Positions 1-14,220 of a DNA stretch of 64,000 bases are shown piece by piece. A program made the position numbers and the translations under genes. Every line of letters begins with the position of its first letter. The first letter of the stretch is position 1. The stretch is from Carposina sasakii (Eukaryota; Arthropoda; Insecta; Lepidoptera; Carposinidae). The notes below the pieces were generated by a model. The model ran no database searches and was not told the DNA's origin. It saw only the letters and a program-made list of their open reading frames with translations. The DNA lies in contig CP053160.1 of assembly GCA_014607495.2 (NCBI GenBank), positions 3,534,001 through 3,598,000 on the forward strand. Direction: 5' to 3'.

Positions 1-1071
1 TAAATGCATTATAACGAGCATAATTTCTTAAATAACTTTTGCAGCATATAACAGGCGTATCTCTAAATTACTTACATTCATTATTACCAACATAAAAAAA
101 CAAACAACAACGCCTAACGTGACTACCACACAACGTAATAAATCGTTAAGAAGTAGTCCGGCTCAAATCATCTCATTTTCATTTTCGTGGATACAAATTA
201 GATGTTTTTTGTATGGCGTGTCACCGGCGGGTAATGACTCTACGACCGCCAGGTGCGCACGCGCAACCGCAGACTTTTCTACTCGTTTCGTGTAGGTTAT
301 GCAAAGCAGAACGTGTGGCCGTTTCTCTGCGTTTTTTGCTCATTGTTTTGACACGCCATTGCATGTGTAAGCACACTTTTTTTCCTAATCATCAAAATCA
401 CACACCTGAACATTATATTTTTGACATTACTCAATAATGCTATGAATTAGCATTATGATGTTGCAACGATAATGACTACGATTTGGTAAAGGTTAGCTCA
501 TTGTGGTGGTAGCATTGATTGAGCATTTCCTTCTGGCGGGTGTTTAAATCTATACATACAGTTGATAGCATCGACAGCGAAATACTCGAGCAATTAATCA
601 ATTTGTAATGTCATCTGAGATTAACCTTCAAAGTTTAGCCTTTTATCTTCAATGCCTTTTATGTAGAGATAATGCGAATTTATGTTCTTTTTCCGGTTCC
701 AAAATCAATGTATACATATCTGATTATGTTTGTAGTTATTAACATCGATGAATGTAACGTATACAATTACGCCATTTTTACAAGAGTATTCACAAATTAC
801 TAGTTCATCGAACTTAGAAATCGTTATCTTACGACGCCCAAACAAATCTCCAAACACAAAAAAAAACAATAATTATTGCGTAAACTTATCGAATGAAAAC
901 AAAAAATCGGCGCAACACTAAAGAGAGAGAAAAAACAAAATCGTGGCACCACCGTCCGAATTCCACGAAACAACTCAAACATTCAATGCTCTAAATTACA
1001 AAAAGCAATCAAAGAGTCTTGTGCGATCCCCGTTCTTACGATAATGAGCCGCGGGCACCGAAAAAGAAACA

Positions 1072-1143
1072 GATAGAATCGATATCAGAGGGGGCTATTC
1101 ACAAACCGATAGAATCGATATGAAAGGGGGCTATTCACAAAGC
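1072..1143 (+). repeat. Two tandem copies of a 36-base unit
   Basis: The unit GATAGAATCGATAT..GGGGGCTATTCACAAA occurs at 1072-1107 and again directly at 1108-1143, with about three mismatches. No known element is recognised. Confidence 0.8.
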
Positions 1144-4100
1144 GGCAGCCGGTCTCATCTAGAGATAATCTATTTGGTGTAACCTCACGACCTCCGGCCG
1201 CCGGTCGATATAACAATATAATTAAAGAGAGATCTGGCCGATGCCCGGTCCGTTTACCGAACGGATGTCGATCGAACTCTATATAAGGAAACCTACATGA
1301 TTGTTCTGCTTCCAACGTACAATCTATGTCATTATTTACTTACTTTTATGATGAAAATTCTGATAGAATTACTAGTTTGCGAACTCCTATAACAAGTTGC
1401 TGACCGTTTATGGATAATATTTGATGGGTCTAAATGTGTTGCGATCAATTGATTGAAAGCGATGACACGTTGTAAAATCAGTCGTATCATATATATTATA
1501 CAACAGTAATAAATGTTAACATTAATGTTCGGCCCATGTAAGCGGCTGTACAAGTGTGTATAAGTCATGAATATATTATGGTTGTAGACAGCTTAAGTTT
1601 TTGCTAGACGAACCTGTAGCTTACGCAAAAAAGATGTAAAAACTTAGAATCTTGTTCGACCAACTAAAAAAAAACCTAATAATACATTCCAAAATATTAA
1701 GTTACTATTGAACTCGGAATTTACCGGTATCTGTAAAAAATCTGACAGAACAGTTGGACAAAGAGTCCCGATATCGATACCATCAGAGGTGGGAGTGGGC
1801 TTACCGACTTGCTCCGTAAAAGGTGATTTGCTATCTGCACAGATTGGGCGCACGCGCATATTGCTGCAGGCTCCGCGTGGTTAGAGTTGAAAGATAGTAC
1901 TACCAGATTAGGAAATATTTAAGTGTCTGTTGTGATACATACTTTATTTTTATTTCTCTAGTCACCCCTGCCCCCCTGACCCTGACCCCTGGTCCTGGCT
2001 TAGACCAATACCGAAAAACAATATTAATTCTAATTGTCTAACATACACTTAACATCAAATAAGATATTTAGTCAAACTGAAAATCATTTTACAGATCCTC
2101 ATTTTACGTTTTAGATATAAAAGAACATAACAGGCTGATTCTTATACATGTATGATATTAAGAAAATATTTTCGCAGGTCACCTGAATTGTATGTGCGTT
2201 TTAAATAACTCATCGCCTAATGTATGTCTTTAAAAAAAATCTACGCCAACTTACAAAACAATACTTATTCCAGCTGATACACCTACACGCGGTAGCTACG
2301 TATCGAATAGGAATACATTTCGCAGCCGATAATATAATGCGTTTACAATCTCTAATGGCAAGTAAGACAAGGGTAGCGATGCAAGCGGACCAGCTCATGT
2401 ATATTCAACGTGTGTACAAACAAACAAATGGATATCTTGTCGGAATACCGCGCTAAGATATAGTCTTGTACCGGTAGGGTGACTATAATAATCGTTATGT
2501 TGTTTCCGACTGGTTTGGTCTTTGGCTTTACCGCTTTATTTTTTTCTGAGCTATCCCGAGTTGGACTAGATCAAACAGTTTTATTAAGTGCACTTATATG
2601 CAACCCAAGTGCTTGTGCTGAAATTTCAGTCACCCACGTGCGATCTGAAACATTTAATACGGGTTCCTGCGTTTCTGATATTCATAAATCAGGGGGAAAG
2701 TTGAAAACAAATTATTATGTATGTCCCATAAGATCGTCTCTTTGAAAACATGATATTTTATAAACCCCTACTTTATGAGATGCCACGTTGTTCTTATAAA
2801 TAGGCGATTTCTTTGGTTGAACGGCTATATGTAAATGGAGATCCGGTTACTAGCCCTATATAATTTCCTAATTAAACCCTATTTTCCTAATTGGGTTAAT
2901 TTCTAATCTCGGTACTTAATTATGGGCACCCCAAGTGCAGGTCCGAGACCATATAAGGCTGGGTGCTGCTACTGGACCAGTTATAATAGACTGAGAGATA
3001 GCCTCACTTTTGGTATAGGCAGGAAGACTAACTAACGTCCGTATTTTAGTCGTTACTTACTATAGCCTTGAGGGCAGTCAGGTGAGGTTGGTAGGTACAT
3101 TGTTGGCTTTGATATATGACTTATTTGTTAATGGTTGAGTGTGATTGAAGTTTGAGTAAATAATTAATGATACAATGGCAAATGAGCATTAAATTAAATA
3201 CTACAATTAAATCATAGATAGACATTACTATACTCATACTTATGCAGAAAAGCTCATGTTATAATTAAAAAAGAAAATTATAAGCGGAAACAAATAAGTA
3301 GTTCGAATGCAGCATTTTTATGTCTTAAAAAATAAAAGCATTTAAGTGCACAAATAATGGTGTAATTGCCTATAAACTGCATACTCCTATTGTGGACTGT
3401 TTATATTTTATTTTACGTTTAAAAATGATTTGGCTAAATATTCGTTGGAGTTATTTATTTACTACTACTAAATATCTACTAAACCAGTTTTGGCAATATT
3501 TACTTACTTAAAGTAATGTTACCTCCTAGTCTATAAGATGATAATTACTAATAACTAAACTTACTTATAGGTCAAACTCGTTGTTGCTGTAACGCAACTT
3601 AATCGCTTACGTTAAATGTATCAAATAAACTTTCTTGGATAGAAAATAGGGTTGATTTTCTTTAGGAGTTGGAGAAAGTTTTGGTTATATTAAATTGTGC
3701 TAGTGTTACTTTGTGCGTAGGGAGAAATAAGTACTATACCTGTTGTATTGAGAAAACTATACATAAGTATCTCCTATAACTGCATCATATCACTACCTAC
3801 AAGAAAAGGGTATTGGCAATATTCGCTAGGATAATATATACTTTTGGCTAACACGTTTTAATATTTTAGACGACATCTGCATAATATTTTCTTCGATAAC
3901 CATAGAATTCATTATACCTATGATAAATTTAGTTTTTAACGACAAAATTATATAAAAAAAGCAAATGTAGCCGAATTTCCGAACACAGGCATTTTCGATT
4001 TATAGCGTAAGTAAATTAATCAAAAGCATCATAAGTCACTTTTTACGGACAAAGTCACGGTCCTTCTTACTTTTTCATAATCTCCTTCCAAACTTATTAC

Positions 4101-4724
4101 GTCAACGACGGTTTATCTCCGCTTCTATGTCTATCTAAATACGTTCCACATTAATCGAGTAGCTGAATTGATCAGTATTTCCTTATCCAGTGCCGGATTA
4201 AGATAGCTTACGGCCCATAGCAAATTTTAATAGGTGTTAATTTAACTTATCAATTTCATATATTTTATTTTCTGCAACATTAAAAAATTATTAAAGGATT
4301 GATTTTCGTTAGGTAACGTCAATATTGGTGGATTCGATTACTCATAATACCCCAATGTTAACCTTATCTGCCTGTGGTACCCGTCATATAACAAACAATG
4401 TTCTGACCCTTAACCAATTCTTATTGGCGATATATTTTTTTCTTCAAGAAACTTACAGTTCGCGGTACCCTTTGAAAGACTCAGCATTTTCTACATAATC
4501 CGACTCTGTGCTAAACAACATCGTATTAGGGAAGGAACTTAGCCGCCTGCTTTACGAGCATGTCCGCGGTCGCATGCATGTACACCAACCGATACAATAC
4601 AAACTGCACTCTACCTTATTAACATAAGACCCAATTTTACTTCCTTTTAGTATATAATGCGTGTACGCTTGTCTGCGCTAATGCAAGTATCTAGTTCGAT
4701 ACTAAGATATATCTATATATATAT

Positions 4725-5527
4725 GTCGTGGCCATATCGTAGAATTGATCATTTCATGAAATGGTCGAGCATTTCATGAAATGGTCGCATTTCATGAAAA
4801 GTTCAACTGTCTATTGGCCACATCATGATATGGTTTGGGCAGATCGATGATTAAAAATCGTTTCTCGATATGGGCAACTAAACGCCCGATCATTTCATGA
4901 AGTGGTCAAGATTATTGATCATATCGTATAGTTACATGAATCACCGGTAGAGGCGCTGCGCGCGTTTTATTTATGTGTGAAGATGGCGGATTTTTCTTTT
5001 TAGGTTATAAAACAAATTAAGAGAGTAGGGTGACTATGCAGAAGAAGTTCACGGATAGTGTGTTATATTGTATAATGTATATTAGACTTAATGGTGGTTT
5101 ATAATAATATTGTTAAACAAAAACCTTAGATTACGATAGGTTAGGTTAGGTTAGGTTAGGTTAGGTTAGACTATGACAAATGACGCACGAGCCGAGCGAG
5201 CGGAGCGAGCGTGCCCAGGCAGCGTCCGGCGATGTGCCAGATGCGAATCGCTTTTGTAAAGTCTTTTATGTTTTTAAATATTATATTGTGAAAATATCAC
5301 ATAAATAATAGGGTGTACGGTATATATTATTTATATAAGCTCTTACCACATTCGGATTTTATGGACATCCTGTTAATACGATTTGGCCAAACGTGGATGA
5401 CAAAATCGTGAAATGTAGACGATTTAACGATCTGGTCAAATTGAATTGGCCACTTCATGAAATGCGACCACTTCATGAAATGCTCGACCATTTCATGAAA
5501 TGATCAATTTAACAATATGGCCACGAC
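4725..5527. mobile_element. 803-base terminal-inverted-repeat element with palindromic subterminal repeats and a TTAGG tract
   Basis: The left end GTCGTGGCCATA is the exact reverse complement of the right end TATGGCCACGAC (5516-5527), and both ends are embedded in runs of TA. Just inside each end the palindrome CATTTCATGAAATG recurs, spaced by GGTCGAG-type linkers: about four copies on the left (4749-4800 and about 4890) and three on the right (5452-5505). The centre is GC-richer and holds about six TTAGG repeats (5136-5169). There is no coding capacity, so it is non-autonomous. The family is not recognised. Confidence 0.75.
5136..5169 (+). repeat. (TTAGG)n, insect telomere-type repeat, about 6 copies, interstitial
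   Basis: A run of GGTTAGGTTAGG units lies inside the 803-base inverted-repeat element. TTAGG is the ancestral insect telomere repeat, but the tract is short and sits within a mobile element, so it is not a chromosome end. Confidence 0.85.
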
Positions 5528-8500
5528 ATATATATATATATAGACTATATCTAGACGCCGGACATTGTCTGAAACGGTTTTCGTAACGTTTCTAGATAAA
5601 GGGGATTTCCCGATAAGGATGTTTATTCTCCTTCATGTGTTTACAACATCTAATTTAACTAAGTTTCTCACGCGAACCTTAAGGTTTGTTTCCAGTACTA
5701 AGCAACAGTGTACAGTGTAAGCAAAATGCCATGCAAATAGTCCACTAAAGAAAAAGAACATAAAATTGAGACTCGAAATCACATGTTCACAAATATTCAC
5801 CTATTTGCTCCTATGAGGATTGGAATCGAACCTTGCGTTCAAATGGAAGTGATTCACCAGCTACCCCAATCCGCGCGTCAAAATGTTAACAGCTAGGGAT
5901 TGCAGTAGGAAAGACATCAACGCATGCGCATAATTCGTGGCCTCTTTAATATTATTTATGTTATTGACGCTACAATCCAATTAAATCATTACAATTTTAT
6001 ATAGATTGAAGGATTTTAAGGATACGAATAGGTACCTAAATGTCCATTTATTACACAAAATATCAAATACCGTATTGAATTAAATTAATTCTTATTAAAG
6101 TATATTACAAGATCATACATAAAATACTCATTAAAAACCCAGGAGTTTAACTATAGAACCTAAAGACCTTTTCGATAGTTTAATACTAGACCTGCATTTT
6201 ACATGCTACAATTCCAATCTAACCCAACTATATCAAACCTCCGATCATTAAGGGCACCACAGACTAAAATAAATAACCCGAGATAGCGTACAAACCCGGC
6301 ACAGATGGCCAAAACGAACTCGATTCCGAATGCGAGCGATATTAAACAATCGAATGGATACCGATATCTGTATATAGTCTGTTGAAACAATCTAGTTGTA
6401 CATCGCGGAATAGATAGTATCTGGCTCGTGCCACTTGTAAACCTGTAGTGCGGTGACTTGTCGATGTTTTTATTTGTGTGGATTAATGTTGTCTTCGGTT
6501 TTTGAGAGTTATAAATGACATCTAGTTTTTTGTGATTTTCATACATGTTTATAGACATTAGTACTCCAATTTCATACTAGACAACAACCAAAATTTTAAT
6601 AAATAGTAATTTTCAAACGTTAGCTAAATGGCTATTTATAAAAGAACCTAAATGATTTAAAGTTCTTTAGTCATCAGGTGTTATGGGGTAACATCAATTA
6701 CTTTGCCTAACTAATAAAAAAATCTAATTTGATGCTAATTTATTCTATCAAATTTATATTAATCTAATTTATTTATTTATTTAAGAATAGAATTCACAGA
6801 CTTGTCTGTCAAAATCATTAACAAAAAGATTTTCTTTAAAATAATTTATCGCAACCTCGATATCGATATGTATTGATAGTTTCCGCACTAGCTGCGAGTA
6901 GCGGTCGCGTGCCGCGCCCACTGGAAAGTGCCGTCCTCCGCGATACTATCTCCTCCAAATATAGTCATAGTGAACGCTTTTTTACCATATCTAGATAATT
7001 TGCACTGATTATCGTAGCTTTACTGCATTTTAGATAATTTTCTATCTAATGGCTTTAGATTTGAAATGGTGTAATGAACTTTAGGACCTGTGCTGATGCA
7101 AGGCTTCAATAATTTAAATGTCGTAGGAGTCGGGAACTTAGGGGCGATGAATTAGATACTTGTCACTGATCTTACACTCGACGGGAGTAGAGTCATGCTA
7201 TTCCAAACCTTGCTGTGGAATTACCTTTACTATTCTACAGTTCCTGCGCCCCCACTTTTGTACCTTTTACTTTTTAATCCTTTTTATTGAAGTTTTAGTT
7301 AACAATACCTGAGATAATAGGAAAAACGTAGCTATAGCATCTCCTTCGAGATCGTGCAGATCTGGCTACCTCATTTTTTATAACACAGCAGATACTGTAA
7401 TACTGCATTAAATATCCACCCTATGTGCAAAAATACTCAGTCTTGAGTGCCACAGCCTTAAACACACAAACTCAAAGGCCACTAAAGGCTTACGAACCGT
7501 TTGCTCAGCTATCTCGTGTAGTGTTTACATAACGGTAGTAGGATCGATCCCCGGCACGCGCAGGTTGCAGACATTGTAAAACAAGCAAGTAGTTTATCTT
7601 AGCCGTCTTTTTAAAATACATAAATCTCGACGATAGGCTTAACACGTTTTTATAAAGGCATTCATGCGTGTTATAATGACTATTAAAGAACTGTGCGTAT
7701 GAATAGAGGTTACTGTGGATTGTTCGTGTCAATTTTAATGAAAGGGCTAAATATTTGTCATATGGAGGTAGATGTCTAGATAATGTGTTTGTAGGTAGAC
7801 CATTGAAAGGAGCATTTGACTTATTTTTATTGGCACATAGGTACTAAGGTTTCGCGGCATTATTTGCCGAGAACTGTTTTGAAGTTTTCTTCAATTCTGT
7901 CATTTCTTATAGTGTATTAGGATTTAGGAGTATACTAGTGAAAAATGAGTGTGTACCTAATTTACACGCTTCTGCCCAACCTCTTTGGGTGATAATGAGC
8001 GTGACTATGTATGTATTAGGATTTACTATGCTTTATTTGCATTTTTTCTGGTCGCCTCTGTTGATCCTGGCTTACAGGAGTTACAGTGACGGGAATGAGA
8101 TGTGAGTTAATCCCGCTCTTTTATATTTTGAAGATGAACTACTAGTTTTATTATACTATACAACATACTATAACTAATGACCTGCAGTGACCTCAGCTGA
8201 TCACATACTATATATTTACATAGGTTAGTAATTGAATTTACCGTGGACTATCGTTGATATAACATATAGATAGGTCGTAATGTGAAATTGGATAATAATA
8301 TTTGCAGAATATAAATATATTTAAACGATTGTATTTATATCTGAAAGCTATATATTATGACACGCGTAATAAGAAGGTACGATATACAGGGTGTGATAAA
8401 AGAGGTATGTTAAGCGATATGCTATGTTATGAATATAGCATTAACATACTAATACAGAAGTTAGGTATACTACTCGTACGTACTTATTATAGTGTTTGAA

Positions 8501-8683
8501 AGTAGTATTTTGGGTATAGGTAATTGCTAAACAAATATAATTCTAAAATACACTTAATAAGTATTTTAGTTCAGTATAGAGTTTAGAAGTTCCTTTATCT
8601 GAATATACATATTAAAATATGCAACATTTTTAAACAATAAATTAATTGGCTCCGAAACACTATAAATAATAAGTTTAATCAGT

Positions 8684-8855
8684 AGAGGGACAAGAGGGTC
8701 TTGGTGTTTTGTAGGCGATGAGCTGACCACCTGTCACTACTAACCTTGTACATCACAACTATACCCTCAAAATTGGTCAGAAGTGGTACCATGTGGTTCT
8801 ATCGGCCCTTGGTGCTCTGCCTACCCCGTAAGGGATAAAGGCGTGTATGTATGTA
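8684..8855 (+). mobile_element. SINE-like repeat ending in a GTATGTATG tail (family S2)
   Basis: It runs from AGTAGAGGGACAAGAGGG to TGCTCTGCCTACCCCGTAAG.. and a TATG tail. The same sequence recurs at 46200-46475 on this strand and inverted at 26880-27165, 53555-53695 and 62985-63250. Confidence 0.75.
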
Positions 8856-9076
8856 TAATTAATTACTAGTCTAGCAATGAAAATGCTTATTGGTTAATAA
8901 ATACCCTCTATCCCTTTTAAACCTATGAATAAGTCATATGTATTTACTGCAAAATCCTAAAATTCTCCAGCATCAGCTGGTTTCCTTTTCAAGTGGTCAT
9001 ATTTTTTAATATAATTTTTTTTTCATCCAAAAATCTGAATAAATAATTTGTTTCTTTCTAAAATTTACCGTTATTA

Positions 9077-9565
9077 TACAGGGTGTTTGTGACAGTCAGG
9101 CAAATATTGATATGGCGACTTCACACTGTTTCTTAGACGAAAACCACTGAAAATTTTCGCAGGAAAATCTCAAAATTTTACGACATTTTCTTCATTTCAT
9201 CAGAACTGTGTAGTTTGTTTAAGTAGGCCTTAGATAATTACTTAAAAACAAAATTTTAACTTATGGATGATTTTCTTATTCTTATTCTTTATTGCACATA
9301 CACAAAAAGAAATATGGCATACAACATTAAAGAAGAGATGCAGGTACAATGGCAAGCTTAGCTTATTTTAAAAAAAAGTTGGTCACAAAAATAGTTCAAA
9401 ATACTAACCAACCTAAATGGAGAGTCACCAAAGTGATCCAAAAACTGCAATGCATCTAATAATCAAATTAAAAATGCATTTCCTGCGAGTAATAACACTG
9501 TCGTATACTCAAGACAATGGTACCTACTTGTTCAGTATTTGCTTAGCTGTCACACACACCCTGTA
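9077..9565. mobile_element. MITE of family F2 (TACAGGGTGT termini)
   Basis: It starts TACAGGGTGTTTGTGACAG and ends CTGTCACACACACCCTGTA, giving near-perfect terminal inverted repeats with TA at the edges, as expected for Tc1/mariner-type non-autonomous elements. Internal blocks (bases around GAGAGTCACCAAAGTGATCC and TTTCCTGCGAGTAATAAC) recur in copies at 25801, 40904 and 45102. Confidence 0.8.
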
Positions 9566-9889
9566 TACTTATGAACTAATTACGCATTTAAAATTCTTGG
9601 AACTCTTTTAATCAAATGAACAAGCTGTATAGTAGCTCTATAAAAGGCAACATGAACTTGTATAGCTAGCTTATTTGTATTTCGCAAAAAGATAGACCTT
9701 AAAGGCTTGTAAACATGATATAAGTACGTGGATAATTGCTTAGTTAGCTAATAAAGCACTACTAATTTAATATGACAGATTTCAGCGCGGAGTCAGTATA
9801 TCGTATAATGGTGCTTCTTATTATGTGAATGCAATTAATAGTCGTATAAATGCATCTTTTGCCACAGTCTGTACAATATCATCTATTCT

Positions 9890-10115
9890 ATACATATAAT
9901 AAAATTGTAACGAATCGATGTTTGTGCACGCTAATCTCAGAAACGGCTGAACCGATTTCGATGCAGTTTTCAGGAATATATTGTGACAAGTCCCACTTAA
10001 CATATAGGCTATTTTTTATCACAGGAAAATGTTTTTACCCCGGATAATTTCGACATTTTGTTTTTTCTGCAGTCCACGCGGACGGAGTCGCGCGCGTCCA
10101 CTAGCTTTATAAATA
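9890..10115 (+). repeat. Interspersed repeat fragment (GGCTGAACCGATTTCGATGC family)
   Basis: The sequence GTGCACGCTAATCTCAGAAA..CCGATTTCGATGCAGTTTTC ends in GGACGGAGTCGCGCGCGTCC, a motif widespread in lepidopteran repeats. An inverted copy of the first part lies at 53470-53560; weaker relatives lie at 11275-11320, 45740-45770 and 59575-59700. Confidence 0.6.
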
Positions 10116-11149
10116 TAGATCCAATTTTGTCAATCACATAGCCATTTGATAAATTTCTATGAAAACCTAGATGCACTTACCGATTTGTATTGTGAACGTT
10201 GTTTCTATTATAATATTGACCAGCCTAAACTGATCTCCAAGGGCCAACAAAGTAGCCACATACAAAGGTCAATCTACCTAGTCCATAGAACGCTTACATT
10301 AGTGACTGGGCGTTTTCTATTCGGTTATATTCGGCGAAATTCGTCGACTCTCGGAGTTTATAGGCCCGCCTACACCGCGGCTCCGCTAGCGTTGTCCCTT
10401 TCTTTCCCATTCTATTGGTCGTTCTATCTCTGTTAGGCACGCCACGCCTACCGGGCCAACGCTAGGCTATTTTCCAATTATTGCGTAGAGCTTTTTGCGC
10501 GCGCGCCGATTGACTATGATAATGTTTTAGTAAATGAATGAGGTAATCGGGCTGTAGCTACAATAACAATGGGTATGTTTTGGGTTTGTTTGTAGCCAGT
10601 TTTAGTCTTATTTTTAATATAAAAAAACAACTAGCTACGCTATTAACATCTAGTAATTTACCAAAGATCTTGCACTGCGCTTTTACCTATATTTTTAGGT
10701 GCGGTAGGTATACCTACCTAACATAGGAATTGATGTATGTAATTCCATACATATTTCCTGACACTCGAAAGGACGGAAATTACTAAGATATTAATAATTA
10801 CGAAATTTAGAGATATTCACAATATGTACAAAATACGCTATCCATCTTTTTTCCATTGAAAAGCTAATGGAAGTTGATAAAAAAAAATATATTCATATGG
10901 CCTATAAATTGGTGGCACACTTCACATACCAATAATAATGTACCAATAATAGACTAAACGCATGCACCTAATGGACAAAGTAAAAGTTAGAAAGTAAATA
11001 CCTACCTACAGCACAAAACGACAATTGCTAAAAAACCAACACGCCTCCGTCCCTGACCTCTTACCTTTTAACACAATAAGAAAAAAAGTGCTACGCACGT
11101 ATTTATTTAATACTTTCTCGTGTAATTTTGATCTAATATCTCTATGTAA

Positions 11150-11200
11150 GAACAACGTGATATTTTATAAACCACTTCTTTGTGTGATGTCACGTTGTTC
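11150..11200. repeat. Short inverted repeat, 11-base arms, with a relative at 2745-2810
   Basis: GAACAACGTGA (11150-11160) is mirrored by TCACGTTGTTC (11190-11200). A diverged copy with the same GATATTTTATAAACC core and CCACGTTGTTC arm lies at 2745-2810, so this is a small dispersed repeat. Confidence 0.6.
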
Positions 11201-14200
11201 TTGTGAAGAGGCGATAATTTGCTTGGTTTATGAAAAACTATGTCTACCTATAAATGAAAATTATTTCCTAATAGTTGTTGCCCGCGACTTTGTCCGTGTG
11301 GACTACAGATTGTAGCCTATGTCCTTCTCCGAAATCGCAGCTAAACCTACAACATTTCAAAAAGATAGGTTCAGCAGCAGAGTTTTGCTGCAGGGTTCCT
11401 TGCCTGTCCGTGACGATCCGGTCGGCCGGCCGGTCTAGCACCCCATAAGCTTTTGCTGGTGGAAACTCCAAGAAAGCACACCTATCAATCCAGCAATACC
11501 ACCACATCTTTGGCATCACGTCTTCCTTGACACATAGGTACACCCATCACAGGGTAGCTTACGCCCTGACTCATCAAGCTCCTCAACATAAAAAATATCT
11601 AACGACACCACTTCCTTTCATAACATCAATCTCTCTGCTCTCAACTATAAAAAGTACAAGTTCTCAATTATAATTATACCGAAGACTGCGCACCGTCAGC
11701 CCAGTGCATAACTCAGTACCTTTAAACTTAATAGCAATCTTTATAGTGTAATGCTGCGCGCTAGTGATGCTATCTACTCGATTATCGATGTCGATGAACC
11801 TATTATTATGCTGGATTTAAATTACGCGGTCAGCGGAAACTGAGTTGACCGGTCCACTTTGAGTTAATAATAGGTGCTGTAATCTGTGTATGGAACAATA
11901 TTTAATGTATATTCTTATTCTGTTCACTTATGGTGTGTGTTCTTCTTGACTTTTGCAACTTCTAGAAGAAGATAGGTGCGAGTATACAATTTGGAGACAT
12001 AGGGAAATAAATTACAATTCTAATAACTTGCATTAGTTTCTTCATTTCATATACAGTACATGCAATATTTAAAACCGCATCTATTTTAACACCTTCGCAC
12101 CACCTTTAACAACGTCCAGCTTATTATAAACAAAGCCAGCCTCATAATTCACACCAAACTAGGGCTTGCATTCGCACACGGCGATAACGAAGCGACTATA
12201 ATTCTCTCCGCGTACTCCTTGTCACAATTTATCGACTAGGCGCATCACTAGCCGGGAGCAAAGGTTCCACAGAGGGCGCAGGCATCAATTTGCGCGCGGT
12301 AGCTGCCTCGGGCGCCGCGCCGCCCCTGTCATTAGTGCCCCCGCCCCCCGCATCTACCGCACCCCCTCACTCACCCTCAGGGAACATACTTTAACCTTTT
12401 TTGCTTCCCTGCAACCTGTTCGCGGCAGGCGGCTGCTGCGGCTGCGCTGGAGCAATTTAAAGATCGGTTCACGGCCACAGGCTATACCCGGTATCTGTAA
12501 CCTGTTAACTATACGGCCTACGTAAATATAATGCGAGCCGTATTTAAAGTTATAGCTCACCCACCCCGGGCTGTCTGCTGCGGAATTTTCGCTGTTTTGT
12601 TCGCGCAAAGTAATGGCAATTATGAGCACTGCAAATAAAGGGCTGCGGCCAGCTGACGGTGAAACGTGGAAGTGCACGCGAACCATTGTGGACGGCATGA
12701 AAGGTACGCTGATTTAGGCATTTACGAGAAACCTTGAGGCTGAACGGTTATAGAATGCATCTAACACAAACTAAAAACTTCAAGGTCTCGTCTATAACTC
12801 TCGACATATAAAACGGGTCGAAACATTCACCGAACCCGTAATTTGACCCGCAATTAAACAATTTTCTCGGATATCATTCCGTCTCGTGTGGGTCACTGAG
12901 CCCCCGGGGCACGCACATTAGGACCCCGTCCGGCTCCAGAACTCTCTAACCCCTATTAAACATTAAATTATGCCCTCAAACCACAGACCGAAGGTTAACC
13001 AGGTCAGATAGTCCTTTGCGCCACATTTTACCGATCTATTTCTTTGGCTTGTTTCTAAAAGGTCACAAAGTATCTTAGTCTGGTTTTCCAGAAATAGATA
13101 AGCCAGCGACACACTTCGAGATAAGGCTAAAAGCAAAGCAGCAACATGGAGTCCCGCAAATTGACCTGTCCCTCAGGGCCGGCCGCCGCCGCCTTGTCGC
13201 CGCTAAATAATTCCGTTCCCATGATAGCCGGCCAGTAGCTATCTCACTTTAATTATTCATAGACTTTTTATACGCTATCGCTTTTTACCGCTCGGCGGCT
13301 GCGCGCTTATTTCTCGAAGCCTTATAAAATTAAAAAACAAAAACAAAAAAGTCGAGCGCTGGCGCAATTTAAAAAAGGAATACGTCGGATGACACGGATC
13401 GAACTCCGGGCAAATGTCGCGCGGTAAAAAGTGGTCGAGCGTGGAGAAGTGAGGCTGCGGGAGGCAGTACGAGAGGGGGGCAGGACGTCACGTAAGCGGC
13501 GCGGTTTTTGTCAACGTTCCCGCGGAGATGACAGGTCGCTGGACGCAAGCGCGACCTCAGCGAGTGCAAGCCAGTCTTGATACTTGCTGATTTATTCAAA
13601 CTGTAGCTCTCCATTGCATGTTATGTTATATTCATCTAAATGAAATATTCCTAGCGAATCTTTTAAAGATGTGGTCTAGAAAACATAAAGTATCATTTAT
13701 CTGCTTGTATGATGTTTAGTAACAAATATTTTTCTTTACATTCTGAGAGCAAAATGTCGTAACTTTTAATGGTACTTCACGAATGTAGGAGGAAATATTT
13801 ATAAAGTACCAAGAGCGTACATCCGCAGTGCTCGCCGCATAGCACCGCGACAGGTGCGCCTGCGCCGGACACCGCGTAGCTGTCTAATAATAAACTTTTT
13901 CAACTCAATACAGGTTCTCATGATCCCGATCGAACTTCTTTCATGGCGAAGATGACAATATATTCATTTAAAAAATTACACTTGCTTATCTTCAATCCAT
14001 TTTTTTTTTCAATAATTTTATTTCATGACAATAAATCAATAGTTTTTCCCGCAATTGTATAAAATAAATGCAATTGCTTATGATCCTGCCCTAGATATTT
14101 TTTTCGGAAACCTTAATGAATGCCTTATTATATGGGCATTGGGCAACCAGACGACTTAATTCGATTTTCTTACGTTTTTATACAATCTGATTATTAAACA

Positions 14201-14220
14201 AGACTATTCTTCTTCCACAG

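Larger units (their letters stand above)
1..14220. other. Gene-free stretch: probable long intron plus flanking DNA, repeat-rich
   Basis: I find no exon with a recognisable protein in this 14 kb on either strand. Because 14221 begins with a splice acceptor in plus orientation, at least the right part is intron of the SAM-domain gene. A GC-rich island spans about 12170-13560 with short open frames rich in Pro/Ala, but these lack convincing splice sites and homology. Individual repeats inside are listed separately. Confidence 0.6.

Noticed and set aside
5136..5169. TTAGG tract as a telomere
   Set aside because: Only about six repeats, in the middle of an inverted-repeat element, with ordinary DNA on both sides.
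12208..12390. Plus-strand open frame rich in Pro/Ala (AVAASGAAPPLSLVPPPP) as an upstream exon of the SAM-domain gene
   Set aside because: No convincing acceptor or donor in phase, and the frame is explained by local GC richness. No homology is visible.
12354..12698. Minus-strand open frame of 114 codons followed by a good donor-like GAGGGTGAGTGAG
   Set aside because: The protein is compositionally random, matches no family I know, and overlaps a GC-rich island where long frames arise by chance.
13146..13235. ATG with good context starting MESRKLTCPSG
   Set aside because: Only about 30 codons, no splice donor at the end, and part of it is a GGGCCGGCC repeat-like sequence.
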